Shown here piece after piece: positions 38,640-51,080 of a stretch of 64,000 nucleotides of DNA. Origin of the DNA: Monodelphis domestica. Its lineage: Eukaryota; Chordata; Mammalia; Didelphimorphia; Didelphidae. The DNA is taken from positions 196,694,959 through 196,758,958 of the forward strand of contig NC_077234.1 of NCBI RefSeq assembly GCF_027887165.1, given 5' to 3'. The notes below the pieces were generated by a model. The model was not told the DNA's origin, made no database searches, and worked only from the letters and a program-made list of their open reading frames with translations. The translations under genes were made by a program, and so were the position numbers. The number at the start of each line of letters is the position of its first letter. Positions within the stretch are counted from its first letter, which is position 1.

Positions 38640-39045
38640 AAGGGAAAAGGAAACTCTGTGTTCCAAATTATTTATAGCCGCTCTCTTTGCAATGGAAAAG
38701 AACTGGAAATCTCGAGGGGATGTCCAACTGTGATATACGATTATGATGGGATACTACTGTGTTGTAAGAAATGATTAATAGATTAATTTAAAAAATCAGA
38801 AAAGACTACATGAAAATGAAGAGTGAAATGAGTAGAATCAAAAGAATATTCTATTTACCTATAGATTTCATTTTTGAAGAATAATTTGTGAATGTTCACC
38901 TCTAGAGAATGAACTGAAAAATGGAAACCCAAAAGACAGATTTATACATATCTATTTGCCAGATGATGCATTCTATGGTACAAAATGGGTGAGATACCTA
39001 GAAATAAATTCTATCTAAAACAAACAAACAAACAAAAAAAAAAAC
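38640..39045 (+). mobile_element. Diverged L1 3' end
   Basis: 'ATTTATAGCCGCTCTCTTTG' and 'TGGAAAAGAACTGGAAATCT' correspond to the L1 ORF2 end (IFIAALFAMEKNWKS-like). Degraded 3' UTR follows, then an (AAAC)n A-rich tail near 39,020. Confidence 0.6.
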
Positions 39046-39399
39046 AACAGGGAAGATGCTGAGTAATGGGTACTTCCTACTGGGTAAAAGAATGACTCCT
39101 TACATTTATCTTTCATGCCTCTTTCTCCTTGACCTCTGGGCCTTATTATCTGACCTGCAGTTTACTCCAAAGATCACTAGACCATTTCACTCACCCTTCA
39201 GTGACACACTCTGGATCTCTAGCCTTCAGCTCCATCCAAAGAACCCCCAAGGAATTCCTATTTGCTCTGGACCCTCCTAATGCTAATATTTCTCCCCATT
39301 AAAATGTGGGCTTCTAGAGAACAAGCATTTTCTCATTTTTCTTTTTGTAGTCTTATCACTTAATAGAAGTTCTTTTTTTTCCATTAAGTATTTTATGAT

Positions 39400-39525
39400 G
39401 GTTTGATTATGGAATCTGGAAGCAAAGAAGACTTGAGTTCAAATCCTACCTGTGACAATAGATTGACTGTGTAACCAAGATCAAGTGACAACTTCTCGGA
39501 GCCTCACAGACTATGTGACTGAGCA
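39400..39525 (+). repeat. Partial SINE
   Basis: 'AGACTTGAGTTCAAATCCTA', 'CTGTGTAACC' and 'GATCAAGTGACAACTTCTC' are a 5' portion of a diverged sense SINE. Confidence 0.55.
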
Positions 39526-39721
39526 TATGGCAATCTGCACATCTCCACACTGGTACTTCCTATAACAGTGAAGCCACAAGTCCAATTACAATGTCTAGAT
39601 ATTGGATAGATATCCAAAATAATGGATATGCCTATAGATAAGCTTTGGTTAAGCAATTCTTTGTAATTGATCTTAAGAAATCCACTGAAATGCTGCAGAA
39701 ACAAGATAAAGAGTTAATTCT

Positions 39722-39965
39722 TAAAATAGGCTGGGGCGATTAGGTGATAGAGCCTTTGGCCAGGAGTCTGGAATACCTAGGTTAAATCTAGCCTCAGATA
39801 TTAATTGTGTGAATCTGGGCAAATCATTTAACCTTGTTTGTCTCAGTTTCCTTATCTGTAAAATAAGCTGAAGAAGGAAATGGCAAACCATTCCAGTATT
39901 TTCGCAAAGGAAACCCCAAAAGGGGTCATGAAGAGTTGGATGCAACTAAACCCCAACAACAAAAG
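39722..39965 (+). mobile_element. Mon-1/MIR-type SINE
   Basis: Near full length: 'TGGGGCGATTAGGTGATAGA', 'CTGGGCAAATCATTTAACC', 'GTCTCAGTTTCCTTATCTG', 'TGGCAAACCATTCCAGTATT', with a terminal AACAACAAAA. Confidence 0.85.
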
Positions 39966-40339
39966 GAAAGGGATGAATTATGATCTGATTGGAAAAGATA
40001 CTGTCTTGGATTATTGATTATTTCACAGAGCAGGCAGAGACAAGGAGGGGAAGCCTGTATCTCTTGCAGAGAGGCACTGAAGTTTAGGGGTTATCCCAGA
40101 AGCCCCTCTGGTATTGGTTGATACACATGATAGACAGGACTGAGTGCTCAGTTAGCAGTATATGCCTTGGTCTTTACTGCTAAAGAATATTAGACAGCCA
40201 CTGGCCACAACATCTGCAGGTGATGTGCATAATGTCACTGGACACATTCTTCTATGGCTATGATCATTTGTACATTTGCAAAAAGACCAACATGAAAATA
40301 ATGGAATGTTGGGAACAAACTTCGGTTGCATTAGTTCAG

Positions 40340-41115
40340 GAGGTTGGGAAATCAATCAATCAATCAATCAATAGATATTTGTTAAGTGATTACTATGTGC
40401 CAGGCACTGTGCTAAACAAATAAAGGGATACAAAAAGAAGCAAAAGACATTCCTTGCCATCAAGGAACATGCAGTCTAACAGGGGAAACACACAAGCAAA
40501 TATATAATAGCAAGCAATATACAGTATAATATTGGAACAGAATTGGAAATAATTAAAAGGTGGAAAGCACTGGAATTAATAAGGGATGGCAAAGGTATGG
40601 GAAGAGCAGGTATGATTTTAGTTAGAACTTAAAGGAAATCAGTGAGGTTAATATTTAAGAGAGATGAGGGGAGAGTGTTCCAGCATGGGGCACAGCCAGA
40701 GAAAATGCCTGGAGCTAAGAAATCTGGAGTGTCTTGTTTCTGAAACAGCCAATAAGTCAGTGTCATTGAACTGAAGAGTACATGAAAGGGAAGAAGGTTT
40801 AAGAATGGAAAGGTAGGAGGGAAGGGCTTTAAATGCAGACACATAGCATTTTGCATTTGCTCCTGGAAGGAATAGGAAGCCATTGGAGTTTATTGAGAAG
40901 GGATGTGACATGATTAAATCTGGGCTTTAGTTATAGGAAAATCACTTTTGTGATTGAATGGATTAGAGCATGGAGAAACTTGAAACTTGAAACAGGAAGG
41001 TCTACCAATAGGATATTATAATAATTGAGGCATGAGGTGATGAGGACCTGCTGGAGCATACTGACAGTGTCAGAAAAGAGAAGAGGTTGTATTCAAGAGA
41101 TGAAGACCCAAAGAA
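40340..41115 (+). repeat. Marsupial interspersed repeat, ~0.8 kb family, copy 2
   Basis: It starts with (AATC)n at about 40,351, then 'TGTGCCAGGCACTGTGCTAA', 'GGGATACAAAAAGAAGCAAA' and 'CAAGGAACATGCAGTCTAAC'. It continues through 'CCAGCATGGGGCACAGCCAG' and 'GGAAGCCATTGGAGTTTATT' to 'GAGGCATGAGGTGATGAGGA'. It is the better preserved of the copies here and has no coding frame. The head resembles MIR/L2-type 3' ends. Confidence 0.65.
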
Positions 41116-41264
41116 GAAAATTCTGACAGCCAAAGGACTTAGTACTATCATATGGTTCAACATCAGAAAACAATATTGTCTTATCAGTGGGAATAATATT
41201 TAAGTAGATTCATAACGGTCTCCTTTTCTGCTATATCCTAGGGACCATGGGACCTTTCAGATTC

Positions 41265-41405
41265 CAAACTGAAATCTCTCTATGTGTTCTTTTCCCCATT
41301 AGAATGTGGTCTCCTTGAGGACTATATAACTATATAACATACAATACATAACATATAATACTTTGCATATAGTAAATTCTTAATAATTTTTTCATTCATT
41401 CATTC
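41265..41405 (+). repeat. L2-type 3' end fragment
   Basis: 'TTAGAATGTGGTCTCCTTGA' followed by 'CATATAGTAAATTCTTAATA' and a CATT-repeat tail (ATTCATTCATTC) is typical of L2-derived termini. Confidence 0.55.
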
Positions 41406-42839
41406 ATACAGTGGGTATGAGTAGACTGCAATATATTGCACATGAAGAATTAAGCAAGAGAAGTGGCATTAAGGATAATGACAAGAAGCATAGGACCAGA
41501 AGGAGAGGTAGGTTGGTGATATATCAAGAGCAATGTATGGATAACTTGCCTCGTTGGTATCTACCCAGTTTCAAGAGATCTAGAAGAAAGCCCAGGTCTT
41601 AGTGTGTTGAGTAGATCATCCTGTAGAGGATTTATGGGAAAACTTGGACAAGGGCTATCAAGGATGAGAAAGCACATAAGTTGTGATCTGTCATGTTGGA
41701 GGGAATACCAATATGGATAACATCATAGATCTATGCAAGTATTAGAGTATGATGTTTATTGATTCAGTAAGCTATAAGTAGTAGTTTTGAGTTGTCCATT
41801 AGAAGGAGAAATTGTAAAATATCCTGCTTCTCCTCACATAGAGAAACAGTACTTAATAATCATTAGATAGAGAGTGCTGTTATTTATTAATGTTAGACGT
41901 ATAGAATGATGCACAACAAAATGAATGGGGGAAACTTGTTACAAGAAAAAGAATTTTATGTTAATCAGTCTTGAACATTTATACTCGTTCAATCAACAGA
42001 AATTCCTTTCCTCCAAAGCAATCTACACTTTAGAAAAAGGCGATTCAGAATGCTAACAATTATAATTAAAGTTATAAAACCCGGTTACATGGGAAGTGAT
42101 CTTTTTCAGATCACATTTTTTTTCTCAAAAAATCTCCCTTCTTAACAAATGGGTCTCATAGAGGCTTAATTGAGTCATGCACTTTGGAATTCTCCACTCC
42201 AGTTCCACTTTAGGGGCTCAAAAGCCTATTCTAATTCTGAATTAATTTAGTGAGATAGAAATTATAAGAAAAGATCAACACCTAATGCAATAAATACATC
42301 TATTCTTGACCTTGGATTTTGGACAATGTGGGTATTTGTGTACCTGCATGCATGTGGTGATTTGTGTAGTTGTGAGGCTTCCACAACATATAATATAGAT
42401 ATTGCATAATTTCAAATTCTATTAGTTTTGGTTTTTATGCCTGCTTTAATAGTATCTTACTATGGCACCTTCAGCAAACTTTTTGGTCTATTTATCACTA
42501 AAACTAAACTAATATCACTTTCCTATCTCTTTGGGATGAGTATTCATTTTAGCATTATTAAAGAGTGACCTAAACATGAGAGGTTATATACAATTGTAAA
42601 ATATTTGTCTATTAAATTTTAAGATAATTCTGAGTAAAGTGAAAAACTTCAATCAGATGTCTAATATTAAAAGAAGCTTGTCAATTATTTAAGGAATAAA
42701 ATAAAGGAAGTCCTCATGCTCTACCGAGTTTGTGTTTGCAAAGTTGATTTCTTGTAATATAGACTGCATGCTTCCCAAAGAAACAATGGCATATATGGTG
42801 GTTAGGTTCTCGGTGTACCTCATAAAAGCCCATTTGACC

Positions 42840-43110
42840 CATGGAAGTGATGATTACATTTGGAGTTAGAAGGGGCCAAAACCAATAATGGATAGCCATT
42901 TGCAGCTGGATGAGACCTTACACATTACCTAAGGCATTCCCATTTAAGAGATAAGGAAGGTGAAAAGGGAAAATTAAATGTTCAGAATGCCCAGGGAAAG
43001 GAAGTTTATTGTCCAAGGTCATGTGCCAAGTCATTGGCAGATGGAACTAAAACTCAAGTCTCCAGATTCATAGTCTAGAGCATTCTTTCCACTAAGCCAG
43101 AATTAACTAC
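42840..43110. repeat. MIR-like fragment
   Basis: 'GGAGTTAGAAGGGGCC', 'AAGTTTATTGTCCAAGGTCA', 'ATGTGCCAAGTCATTGGCAG' and 'AGCATTCTTTCCACTAAGCC' are in the order of the marsupial MIR-like consensus, diverged. Confidence 0.5.
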
Positions 43111-43274
43111 CATGTGTGATAATCTCTTTGTACACTGGAATTCAGAAATTTAAATTGGGAGGACAGAAATACATCTCCTCTAATTCTTAGAGTGAAAGTT
43201 TAGAAGCTCCTTACCTCCTGAGGGGCAAGAAAAGGATCCCACTTGCTCCAAACTATGGATACAGGTTCTATGGC

Positions 43275-43800
43275 TTGAGGCAGAGATTTTCCTCTCTTTA
43301 GTATAGGTACTTTCTAGGAAGAAGGTGATAAGCCCATTGTACTGGATCTTGCTCAGACCTCACTGGGAGTACTACCCTAAGTTTTGGGTGCCATTGTTTA
43401 AAAAGGACACTGACAAGAGGGTCCAGAGAAGGGTTAATTAGCACAATGAAGGACCTTGAGTACTTGTGATAAGACCATTAATTGAAGGACCTGGGTATGT
43501 TTAGCCCAGGAAAAAGAAGAGTCAAGAAGGATATTATAACTGTGTTCAAGTATTTGAAGAGCTATCATATGGAAGATGTTTGGCCCAAGAAGGCAAAATT
43601 GGGAGCAATGGAGAGTAGTAAGCAAAGAGGCCAATTAGCTGCCTTTTAGGATTTTGCTTTCTTTCTTTGGAGGTTTTACAGCAGAGTCTGAGTGACCATT
43701 TGGATATACAGAAGGGATTTCTTTTGGGCTTCAGTTGGGCAAGCTGGCTGGTGGGGTCTCTAACAGCTCTGAATTTGTTATTCTGTGGTTCTGTGACTAA
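43275..43800 (+). mobile_element. CR1/L3-type LINE 3' end
   Basis: 'GTTCAAGTATTTGAAGAGCT', 'GGAGCAATGGAGAGTAGTAA' and a 'TTATTCTGTGGTTCTGTGAC' ending follow the 3' region of CR1-related LINEs, whose terminus is an ATTCTATGA-type repeat. Coding remnants are not recognisable. Confidence 0.55.
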
Positions 43801-44089
43801 GAGAAAGATTTGATGGATGGAGATGAAGGCTCTGGGTGAGGCATGGAAATGGTAAGAGGTGGGAATAAGATAGAGCATCCTCGAGCTCAGGAGTTAGGAG
43901 CTACAGGGATGTAGCTTCCTGCTAGTGTCATCCTCAGGGATACTTTATGGTCCCAGGATGGTTGTCTAAGCAGCTCTATTTTTTTTTTCAGGTTGATCTT
44001 AAAAGAATGAACTTCTTGCTTGTCTTTCCACTTCAGCTGCCTATTGCTTCAACCAATGTTTTGCTCTCCTCCCTATTTATTGTTAATAG

Positions 44090-44185
44090 CCTGTTTCTGA
44101 GGCCACTTTTGAACTCGGGTCTTCCTGACTCCAGAGCTGACACTCTATCCACTGTGCCACCTAGCCACTCTTTCCTCCATGCAGA
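44090..44185 (-). repeat. Mon-1/MIR SINE 5' fragment, antisense
   Basis: 'TTTGAACTCGGGTCTTCCTG' and 'TCTATCCACTGTGCCACCTA' are the complement of the tRNA-derived SINE head. Confidence 0.75.
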
Positions 44186-44534
44186 AACATGCACACATGA
44201 TTCTGGAAGTTGCTAGAGGTGATTATTGCTAATAACGATGGGAAACAAACAGGCTATTAAAGGGCTCACAATGCTTCTCTTGCCTTTGTCCCTGCCAAGA
44301 AAAAAAAAAATTCATTTAGACCATTAAGTGCTAAAAGAATCTTTGACTACACAAAGGAATAACATTAGACTCGCCATTTTCAAAGGAAAAACCAACACAG
44401 GCAGACTTGAGAACCTTATCAAAGGAGTCTGGGAACTCTGGGGTTGAGCAATTGATTAGGAACCAAAAGAGTTAAAGTGGAGGAGGGAAATAAGGATGGA
44501 AGTCTTAGAGGTTTTATCTTCTCACTTCTATCTA

Positions 44535-44740
44535 CACTGAACAGGTCATGGGGTCAAACTGGCAAGATGAGAAGCTGGGATGCTAGATTTAGAGATTCAG
44601 ATCCCATTTCTGAAATTAACTGCCTATGGGGCCTTAGTCATTTAGCCTCACTAGATCTTAATTTTCTCTTTAAAATGAAGGGGTGGCCCTAATGGCCCCC
44701 AAAGTACCTTTCAACTGGAGTGCCATGATTCCATAAGAGT
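44535..44740 (+). repeat. MIR-type SINE, diverged
   Basis: 'AGATTCAGATCCCATTTCTG', 'GGGGCCTTAGTCATTTAGCC', 'AATTTTCTCTTTAAAATGAA' and 'GAGTGCCATGATTCC' keep the MIR order. Confidence 0.55.
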
Positions 44741-46204
44741 GGTAATAGCTGGGGACAGTCAGGGGCAGTGGGGTGGGCAATCCCATGTATCATTGGGCAG
44801 AGGACATAGGGAGGAAGAGAATGGGCAACCCAGGGGCAGTAAGAGGAATCTACCAGGCCACCCAACTGAGGCAGCTATGCTGAGATGGCCATTTTATATA
44901 AAATGTGTGGATAAATGCCTGTATGCCAGAGAATCATAAGTAGCCGTTTCAACACCTATGACAAAGAGCAGGAAATATACCTCCAAATTACATTTGTGAG
45001 TCAATCTAGAAGAGAGACCTTGGATCATAAGCCTGAAATGCCTACTGGTGGCAAGAAGGGGAAGGGAGAGACCAGAGAGAGAGAGAGACAGAGAGACAGA
45101 GACCTCAGGACACGGCAAGGCCATGGCTTGAGAAGCCACTAGCAAGAAAAAATAGTGCAAAGCTGGTCCAGGAAAGAAGGAGCAAGATCATTTGGTACCT
45201 TCTTATTTCAACTAATTATTCTTGCTAATATCTTCCAAAGCTAACTTCCTTTTATTTCAGTTGAAGGAATGCAATGAATATCCTCTAAATTTTGGCATCC
45301 GGAGCAAAACCTCAGTCATTCTATTCTAATTATGGCTTGGGTATGCTCTATAATCTCAAGAATTTGAGCCCTGATAGTTTAAAATAAAATTAATACACAC
45401 ATAAAAATAAGATTTAGACCAAGTTGATCTTTGAAAGGGAAAATGATTTTAAAATAAACTAATTATATTAATACAATTTTAGGGGTAATGTTTAAACTAC
45501 TTTGTAATATAAACCATCTCTTAGTGTTTGATAAGTATTCATTTACATACAAAAAAATGGTGCATTAATTAGAAATATTTTATTTCATTAAAGTAGACCC
45601 CCCTTACACTCTACTCTGACAATATTTTATTGCTCTAGTTTGAATTACTTTGTGTACTTTAAAGTAAAAAAACCTCCATCGTTTAAAAAATATTCTTTAT
45701 ACTTTTCAGGAATTCAGACTGCTTGATCCCCAACTGTTTTTTTATTATATGTAAGTGCCTTGTCCAAATAAGAAATCAACAACAATTATAGTTATCACTT
45801 TTCTGTGCCCAGAATTTGGTACAATTAAAATGAACATTTAAAATATTTTGCTGCAGATATGAAAGATCCATGAAAAGAAATCAATGAAACAAGAGCTAGT
45901 CTATTGACGTTTCTATCAATTACAAAAATCTATTATTTAGAATGTCCATATGTCTACAGAACAAGGATAACTTGGATTCATAACAAGAAACATAATCCAG
46001 ATAGGATTTTGAAGAATCTTCTGAATCATCAAGATGAAATTATGATTCTGTATAGATTGTGCACAAAATCTTTTATTGTGATCCACGTGTTTGAAAATTG
46101 AGCATATTTATGTGTGGTGGATATGATCTCTTTTCTGTTTGTTATTTTGGCGAAGACCCGTGATTTCCTTAGTGCAAAGACCTGGTATTGAAACACCCTT
46201 CATA

Positions 46205-46485
46205 AATGCATATTTGTTGCTGTTGTTATTGCTCAATCATTTCAGTCATGTCCTACTCTTCATGACCCCATCTGAGAATTTTTTGGTAAAGAAATTGGAG
46301 TGGTTTGCCATTTCCTTTTCTAACTCATTTTATAGATGAAGAACTGAGACAAACAGGATTAAGTGACTTTTCCAAGGCCACAAAACTGGTAAGTGTCTGA
46401 GGCCAGATTTGAACTCAGGAAGAACAATCTTCCTGACTTCTGGCATGGCACTCTATCCAATGTGTCATCTAGCTGCCCAAAAATG
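46205..46485 (-). mobile_element. Mon-1/MIR-type SINE
   Basis: Near full-length antisense copy: 'TTGTTGCTGTTGTTATTGCT', 'TTCAGTCATGTCCTACTCTT', 'GATTAAGTGACTTTTCCAAG' and a 'GTGTCATCTAGCTGCCC' end. Confidence 0.85.
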
Positions 46486-49400
46486 TACATTAGCAATTGC
46501 TATGTTTAATCTTAGAGAGTTTTCTGTTCTTAGGAGGGATTAAATGGTCACATTGCCAGTATGTGTCAGAGTCCTGAGGATGACTCTTAATCCATTATGC
46601 TATGCTTATTTCAGATAGGTATGCTAACAATCTGGTAACTTGAACACCTCCTTCACTCACCATCAGAATAAGAAAGTTAATCTATAATTTATTGTATGAG
46701 GACATTTATGTAAAACAAAACTATTTTGATTTTTAAAATTCCTAGGAGTGAAAGAAGAAAAATTAGCATCAAACAACTAATTAACAAATTCAATTAACTC
46801 TATGGATATTTAGTTCCATTATATTAAATAACATTTGATTGAATGAATTGCCTACATATCTTTTAGACAAAGCCTAAAGTAATTTGGAAACCAATGTTCA
46901 AGGAAAGACAAGCAATGTAAACTGCTTAACATCACAATGAATATCCAGCTTTCCTTGGGAATGAGCTGAAAAATAACCAGAGGTTGGAAATTGAATTAGG
47001 AGAGGGGGAAAGTGTAATGAGAATAAGCCAAACAAACAAAAAAGATCCAAAGTAAAGGAGTGGAAATATTATATGATCTATGTTTCATCCTTGCCTACAG
47101 TCATAAATGGGGCCATACTAGTTTCTTCCAAATCTTGGTTGACAATGTCAACTTCCATTTCAACTTGTTGAATAAAGCAAACTCTTTAATCATTCCTTAC
47201 AGAATAGAGACAAACTTCATTTCCCAATCAACAAAAACATTACAGTTTTTACAATAGATATTTAAATGCCAATTTCAATATAAATAGAACTTGGGTAGTG
47301 CAACAAATGCAAAATATGCTTAAGTAATAAATTAATGTGATTCTATACATTTTAATTCAAAAAATTTAAAATATAAATTAACAATCCCCTCCCTTTCCCA
47401 GTTAATGTCCAATCTCACTACAAAGTATCATCTAAACTAAAAAAAGTCTCCCAGACAGCTGGGTGGAATCCTGAAGTTACCAAAGGCTGACTGATACAAA
47501 ATACACAATCTGCAATATCTAAAGAAAGCCATCTCAATGTGGCATTTTTGAATAAATTGTTCCAAAAGAACAAAAACCTAATTTATATCTGTTTTCAGTT
47601 AGAGAATGCCTCAGAATGAGCCCTCAGCAGGATGTGGGTAGAAGAAAGGCCTGTATGTAATACAGGTTAAATTCTGTTACATCAACCTCCAAAGGATAAA
47701 CAGATTTTGTTGGTTGTTGTACTGGAATTTGGTTGTCAAATAATGCTGGAAATAAGTGAGCCCTTAGCTGAGGTTTGGCAATCTTTTTGTTATGCAGATA
47801 TTCTGTTAAAATGATAGTTGTTTAAAGGTAAGTGTTGTAGTAAGACTTGTACACTCTGCTTTCTACATTTCCTAGAATTCCCTACATGAGCACTAAAGAT
47901 GACAATCGCTATCGTAATAGCTAATGGCGGCGGGGGGGGGGGGGGGGGGGGGGAGGGGGGGAGTAGAGGCAAGCTTAGGTAACTACCTCCTAACTTGCTT
48001 TTGTTTCAAACAGGAAAAAGTAACCATTTATATTAATTCAATTAAACAGATATTTACTAGCTATGTGCAAGGCACTGGTTTTTTTCAAATTACAGATTAA
48101 AACACCTTACGCTTGTCCTTTCTTTATAAAAATAATTTTCAAATGACATGCAAGTTCATAATGTGAATATTCAGAAGTGAAAGTTGATTTTTTTCTTCTT
48201 TAAAAAGTAACAAATTAGTTATAAAGATTTCCCTGTTCCCGCTTTATAATCCTACATGAAAACTGTGAAGTCAGAAAACTTGGGAAAGTGGCATGGTCGT
48301 TTTCCCTTTCTCCTTCATTCTCTATACATTTTAAATTATGTCTTCATCTATACTAATCTGAAAACCATATCACTTGGCTTTGTTAAAAATATATCACAAA
48401 TCTCTTAAACTTCATTATATACCTTCATCAAAAATCTATAAACCAACTCTATTTTTTCTCTTTACCAAAAATATCTATAAATACCTATTTTTGTTTAAAA
48501 TTCTGGTGGGATTTTTTCTAATGTTGGTTTTTGGGAAAAAAAAAATTTTTTGGCACTAAGCCCAAAAGCCAAAGTGGTTTAAAAACTTTTTTTTTTTTAC
48601 ACATAACCTGAGTATCCAACAAGGCATCTCTAGAAATTCTGAAAACAAAGTGTGGTCCTGACAGACATATTTGTTCTGGGTTGATCACATTGCTTCTCAT
48701 GCTCCACCCAACCATGTTTCAGGTGTTCAAGGTCTGGGTAGGAGAAACAATGAAGAAGACTTCCACAAGCAAATTAATCTCTGTTTGAACCTTTAATCCA
48801 TACCCATTTTCAAAACTTTTCTCAGTAATCCAAGTCAAGTCTTTGTATTCCTTTCAGTTTTTTATCTGTGTGAAATCTGGGGACCCTCTGTCAGAATTCC
48901 AGTCTTATATGTGAACATAATTTGTCTACATCTTAGTACCAGTCAAGTTAAAAAAGGGTATTATTAAGCAAGAAGAGAAGGCCGAGACAAAATTATGTTA
49001 CAAGGAATAATGAACCAAAATATCAATTAGATATACTTTAATCTCACATATTCTTAATTTATCCTTAGATTACTCATATATCTAGGGTTTAATTTAGATG
49101 GAAAAATATTGAGTTATAATTGCATTTGCTTTATTTGTAACCATCTCTAGGCTAGTCATTTTTGTTTTTGTTATTTTAAAGTAGGTATAGCAGATTATTC
49201 TAAATTCTTATGTGAAACTATCTTCTGGGTAAAAATCTACGAACAAGCCATGAGCGTTTTCTCATTGTAAAATTTTGAAGCATAATTCACCACCTGTCAT
49301 CCTACTCAACTTGATGCTAATGACCTGGAGTCGTTGTCCTAAAACCCCTAAAAGGGCAATTCTAGACATAATAGCAGGTGGCCTTGGATCCAGGGCTGCC

Positions 49401-50361
49401 TGCATCCTCCCTAATATTGCACAGTTTAAGTCATCGACCAATACAATGTAAACACATGGAACTCTGAGATGCCCTGTTGCCCCACACACTGCCTACAAAT
49501 GGTGTGGATGGAACTTCATAGAACATTGCAGGCAGGTGAGTCTGCAACCTGCCATGTGCCATCTCTCCCCTACACTGCCCAGTAAGTCTGTTTGCACCAG
49601 GTAAACAAAAAGTGGAGATTCAATTTTCACATAGAGGAACAAACTGAGATATGTTGGGGGGGTGGGGGGGGGTGGGACTGTCATATGACCCTAAGGTCAT
49701 GTGATGACAGCCAGGCCACTTTTGTCCATGTAGCTTATCTGATGAATTTCCTGATTGAGGCGTGTGAATGCTCTAGTTGAATGCTGTTCTGAAAGATAAT
49801 TTTTGCTGCCCCATTGCATTATGGGAAACTCCCCCAACCACTGATGACAGACTTGCCATCCTTCAAAAACAGTGCCATATAGTTCTACTTTTTTTTTCCC
49901 AAAATATATATTCTATGCATTTTTAAAACATTTTGGGCTGCTATTCCTTTAGACATGGATTATAGATGAAAAGAAAGTTTCATAAATAAAAGCTTGAATA
50001 TGCATTTTCACCATCAATGGTGTTTGCTAAACATATTTTAGTTCTGTTATTCAATTCCAGAACCATTAAAGGCACACTTTTATTTTTTCCGAGCCTGGAA
50101 AGAATGCAATTGCTAGAAGCTACTCATAAAAGATGCTTTCTGTTTGTTTTTTCCCCCCCTTTCTTTCTTTACTTTGTCTGTTTTCCTCCTTCTGGGCTTT
50201 TCATTTCATCCCATTAAATAGATGGCTCGGCCCTGCCTCCCACAGAAAATATCCCGATCCTTAGTGAGTTTAAAATGGATTCAATTGTTCTGTCAGTTTT
50301 CAGGATAATAAGCTACAGATGTGTTAGGCGAGTCACCACAGTCCTGGTTTGGCTGTTTCCA
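46486..50361 (-). other. Unique region with probable SLC9A2 3' UTR
   Basis: SLC9A2 terminates at 50,362 on the minus strand, so its 3' UTR must lie just below. The stretch from about 47,380 to 50,361 is largely free of recognisable repeats, unlike the rest of the window, which would fit a long 3' UTR. No polyadenylation site can be fixed. TTTATT (complement of AATAAA) occurs near 50,081 and 49,131. No coding frame is supported in this stretch. Confidence 0.35.
47929..47963. repeat. Long G-run
   Basis: GGCGGC is followed by more than 20 consecutive G, then AGGGGGGGAG. On the SLC9A2 transcript strand it is a C-run. A smaller G-run occurs at about 49,657-49,675. Confidence 0.85.
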
Positions 50362-50729
50362 CTAAGGGTTATCAATTCCATATCTGTTTTTCTGGTTTCC
50401 AGGCTCGGAAGCCCGCCTGACTAGCCTGGGGGGAGGCACGGGTCTTTTGCCATCAGTCAAGCCTTCTTCTCTCACAGTGCCAAATCTGGCTTTGGAGAGC
50501 AAAGGCTGCCGGAGCACACCTGGGGTCTGTGCTTGGACCGCTGAGCTGGGGGGAGTTAAGGTGATGGAGGGCTGCCCTCTGCTGGCGTCTCCGTGCACTT
50601 CGTTTCTCCATTCCATTCGGTATTGCTGCTGAGCCTTCTGATGCTGGTCCATCAAAAAACGTCTTGCCCTGGGTTGCAAATTGAGCACTGTGGTCCCAGT
50701 ATCTGGATCAGAGTCACTGCTATTGCCAT
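50362..50729 (-). CDS. SLC9A2: SLC9A2 (NHE2) last coding exon
   Basis: SLC9A2 encodes Na+/H+ exchanger 2, an electroneutral exchanger of the apical membrane of epithelia that extrudes protons for sodium. This exon gives the extreme C-terminus of its cytoplasmic tail. On the minus strand the acceptor is CTGGCTTAG at about 50,730-50,738. Coding starts (T)[26 protein letters not shown], nearly the human sequence I recall. It then diverges through [25 protein letters not shown] and ends at a TGA or equivalent stop at 50,362. The PPPRLV stretch is a proline-rich possible SH3 ligand. The open frame extends into the intron, so the exon edge was set by the conserved junction and AG. Confidence 0.93.
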
Positions 50730-50783
50730 CTAAGCCAGGAGCAAAGGAAGACAAATCAGACTTGGATAGACAAGCCCTAACCT

Positions 50784-50796
50784 CCCCCCCCCCCCC
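50784..50796 (-). repeat. C13 run (G13 on the SLC9A2 strand) near the acceptor
   Basis: A homopolymer of 13 C on the plus strand lies about 55 nt upstream of the last SLC9A2 acceptor, read as a G-run in the pre-mRNA. Confidence 0.8.
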
Positions 50797-50844
50797 AAGA
50801 ACTGGATTATCATGCCACAAGACAAGATCTTTCTGAGACAGGGG

Positions 50845-51080
50845 CCATTAAATAGTGTTTTAGAGTTTGCAAAGGGGTTTCTGCAAATGATCTTATTCCA
50901 TCCTCAGAATAACCCTATGAGAGAAGTGCTCTGATTTTTCTTATTCTGCACACAAGGGAACTGAGACTAAGAGAGTTTAGGAGACTCCTCCAGAGTCACA
51001 CAACAAGTCAGAGTTTGGAGCCCGATTTGAATTCAGATTTTATTCATTCTCAATTCAGTCTGTTGCACCACCTAGTTTAT
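50845..51080 (-). repeat. MIR-type SINE in SLC9A2 last intron
   Basis: 'AGTGTTTTAGAGTTTGCAAA', 'AATAACCCTATGAGAGAAGT', 'GGGAACTGAGACTAAGAGAG' and a 'TGTTGCACCACCTAG' end follow the antisense MIR-derived consensus. Confidence 0.7.

Noticed and set aside
40351-40374. AATC repeat considered as a CRISPR-like or telomere-like array
   Set aside because: It is a short (AATC)n microsatellite of five or so units, at the head of an interspersed repeat.
50730-50820. Extension of the SLC9A2 last exon to an ATG at 50,820
   Set aside because: The human-like sequence starts exactly after the AG at 50,730-50,731, and the extension includes the homopolymer run.
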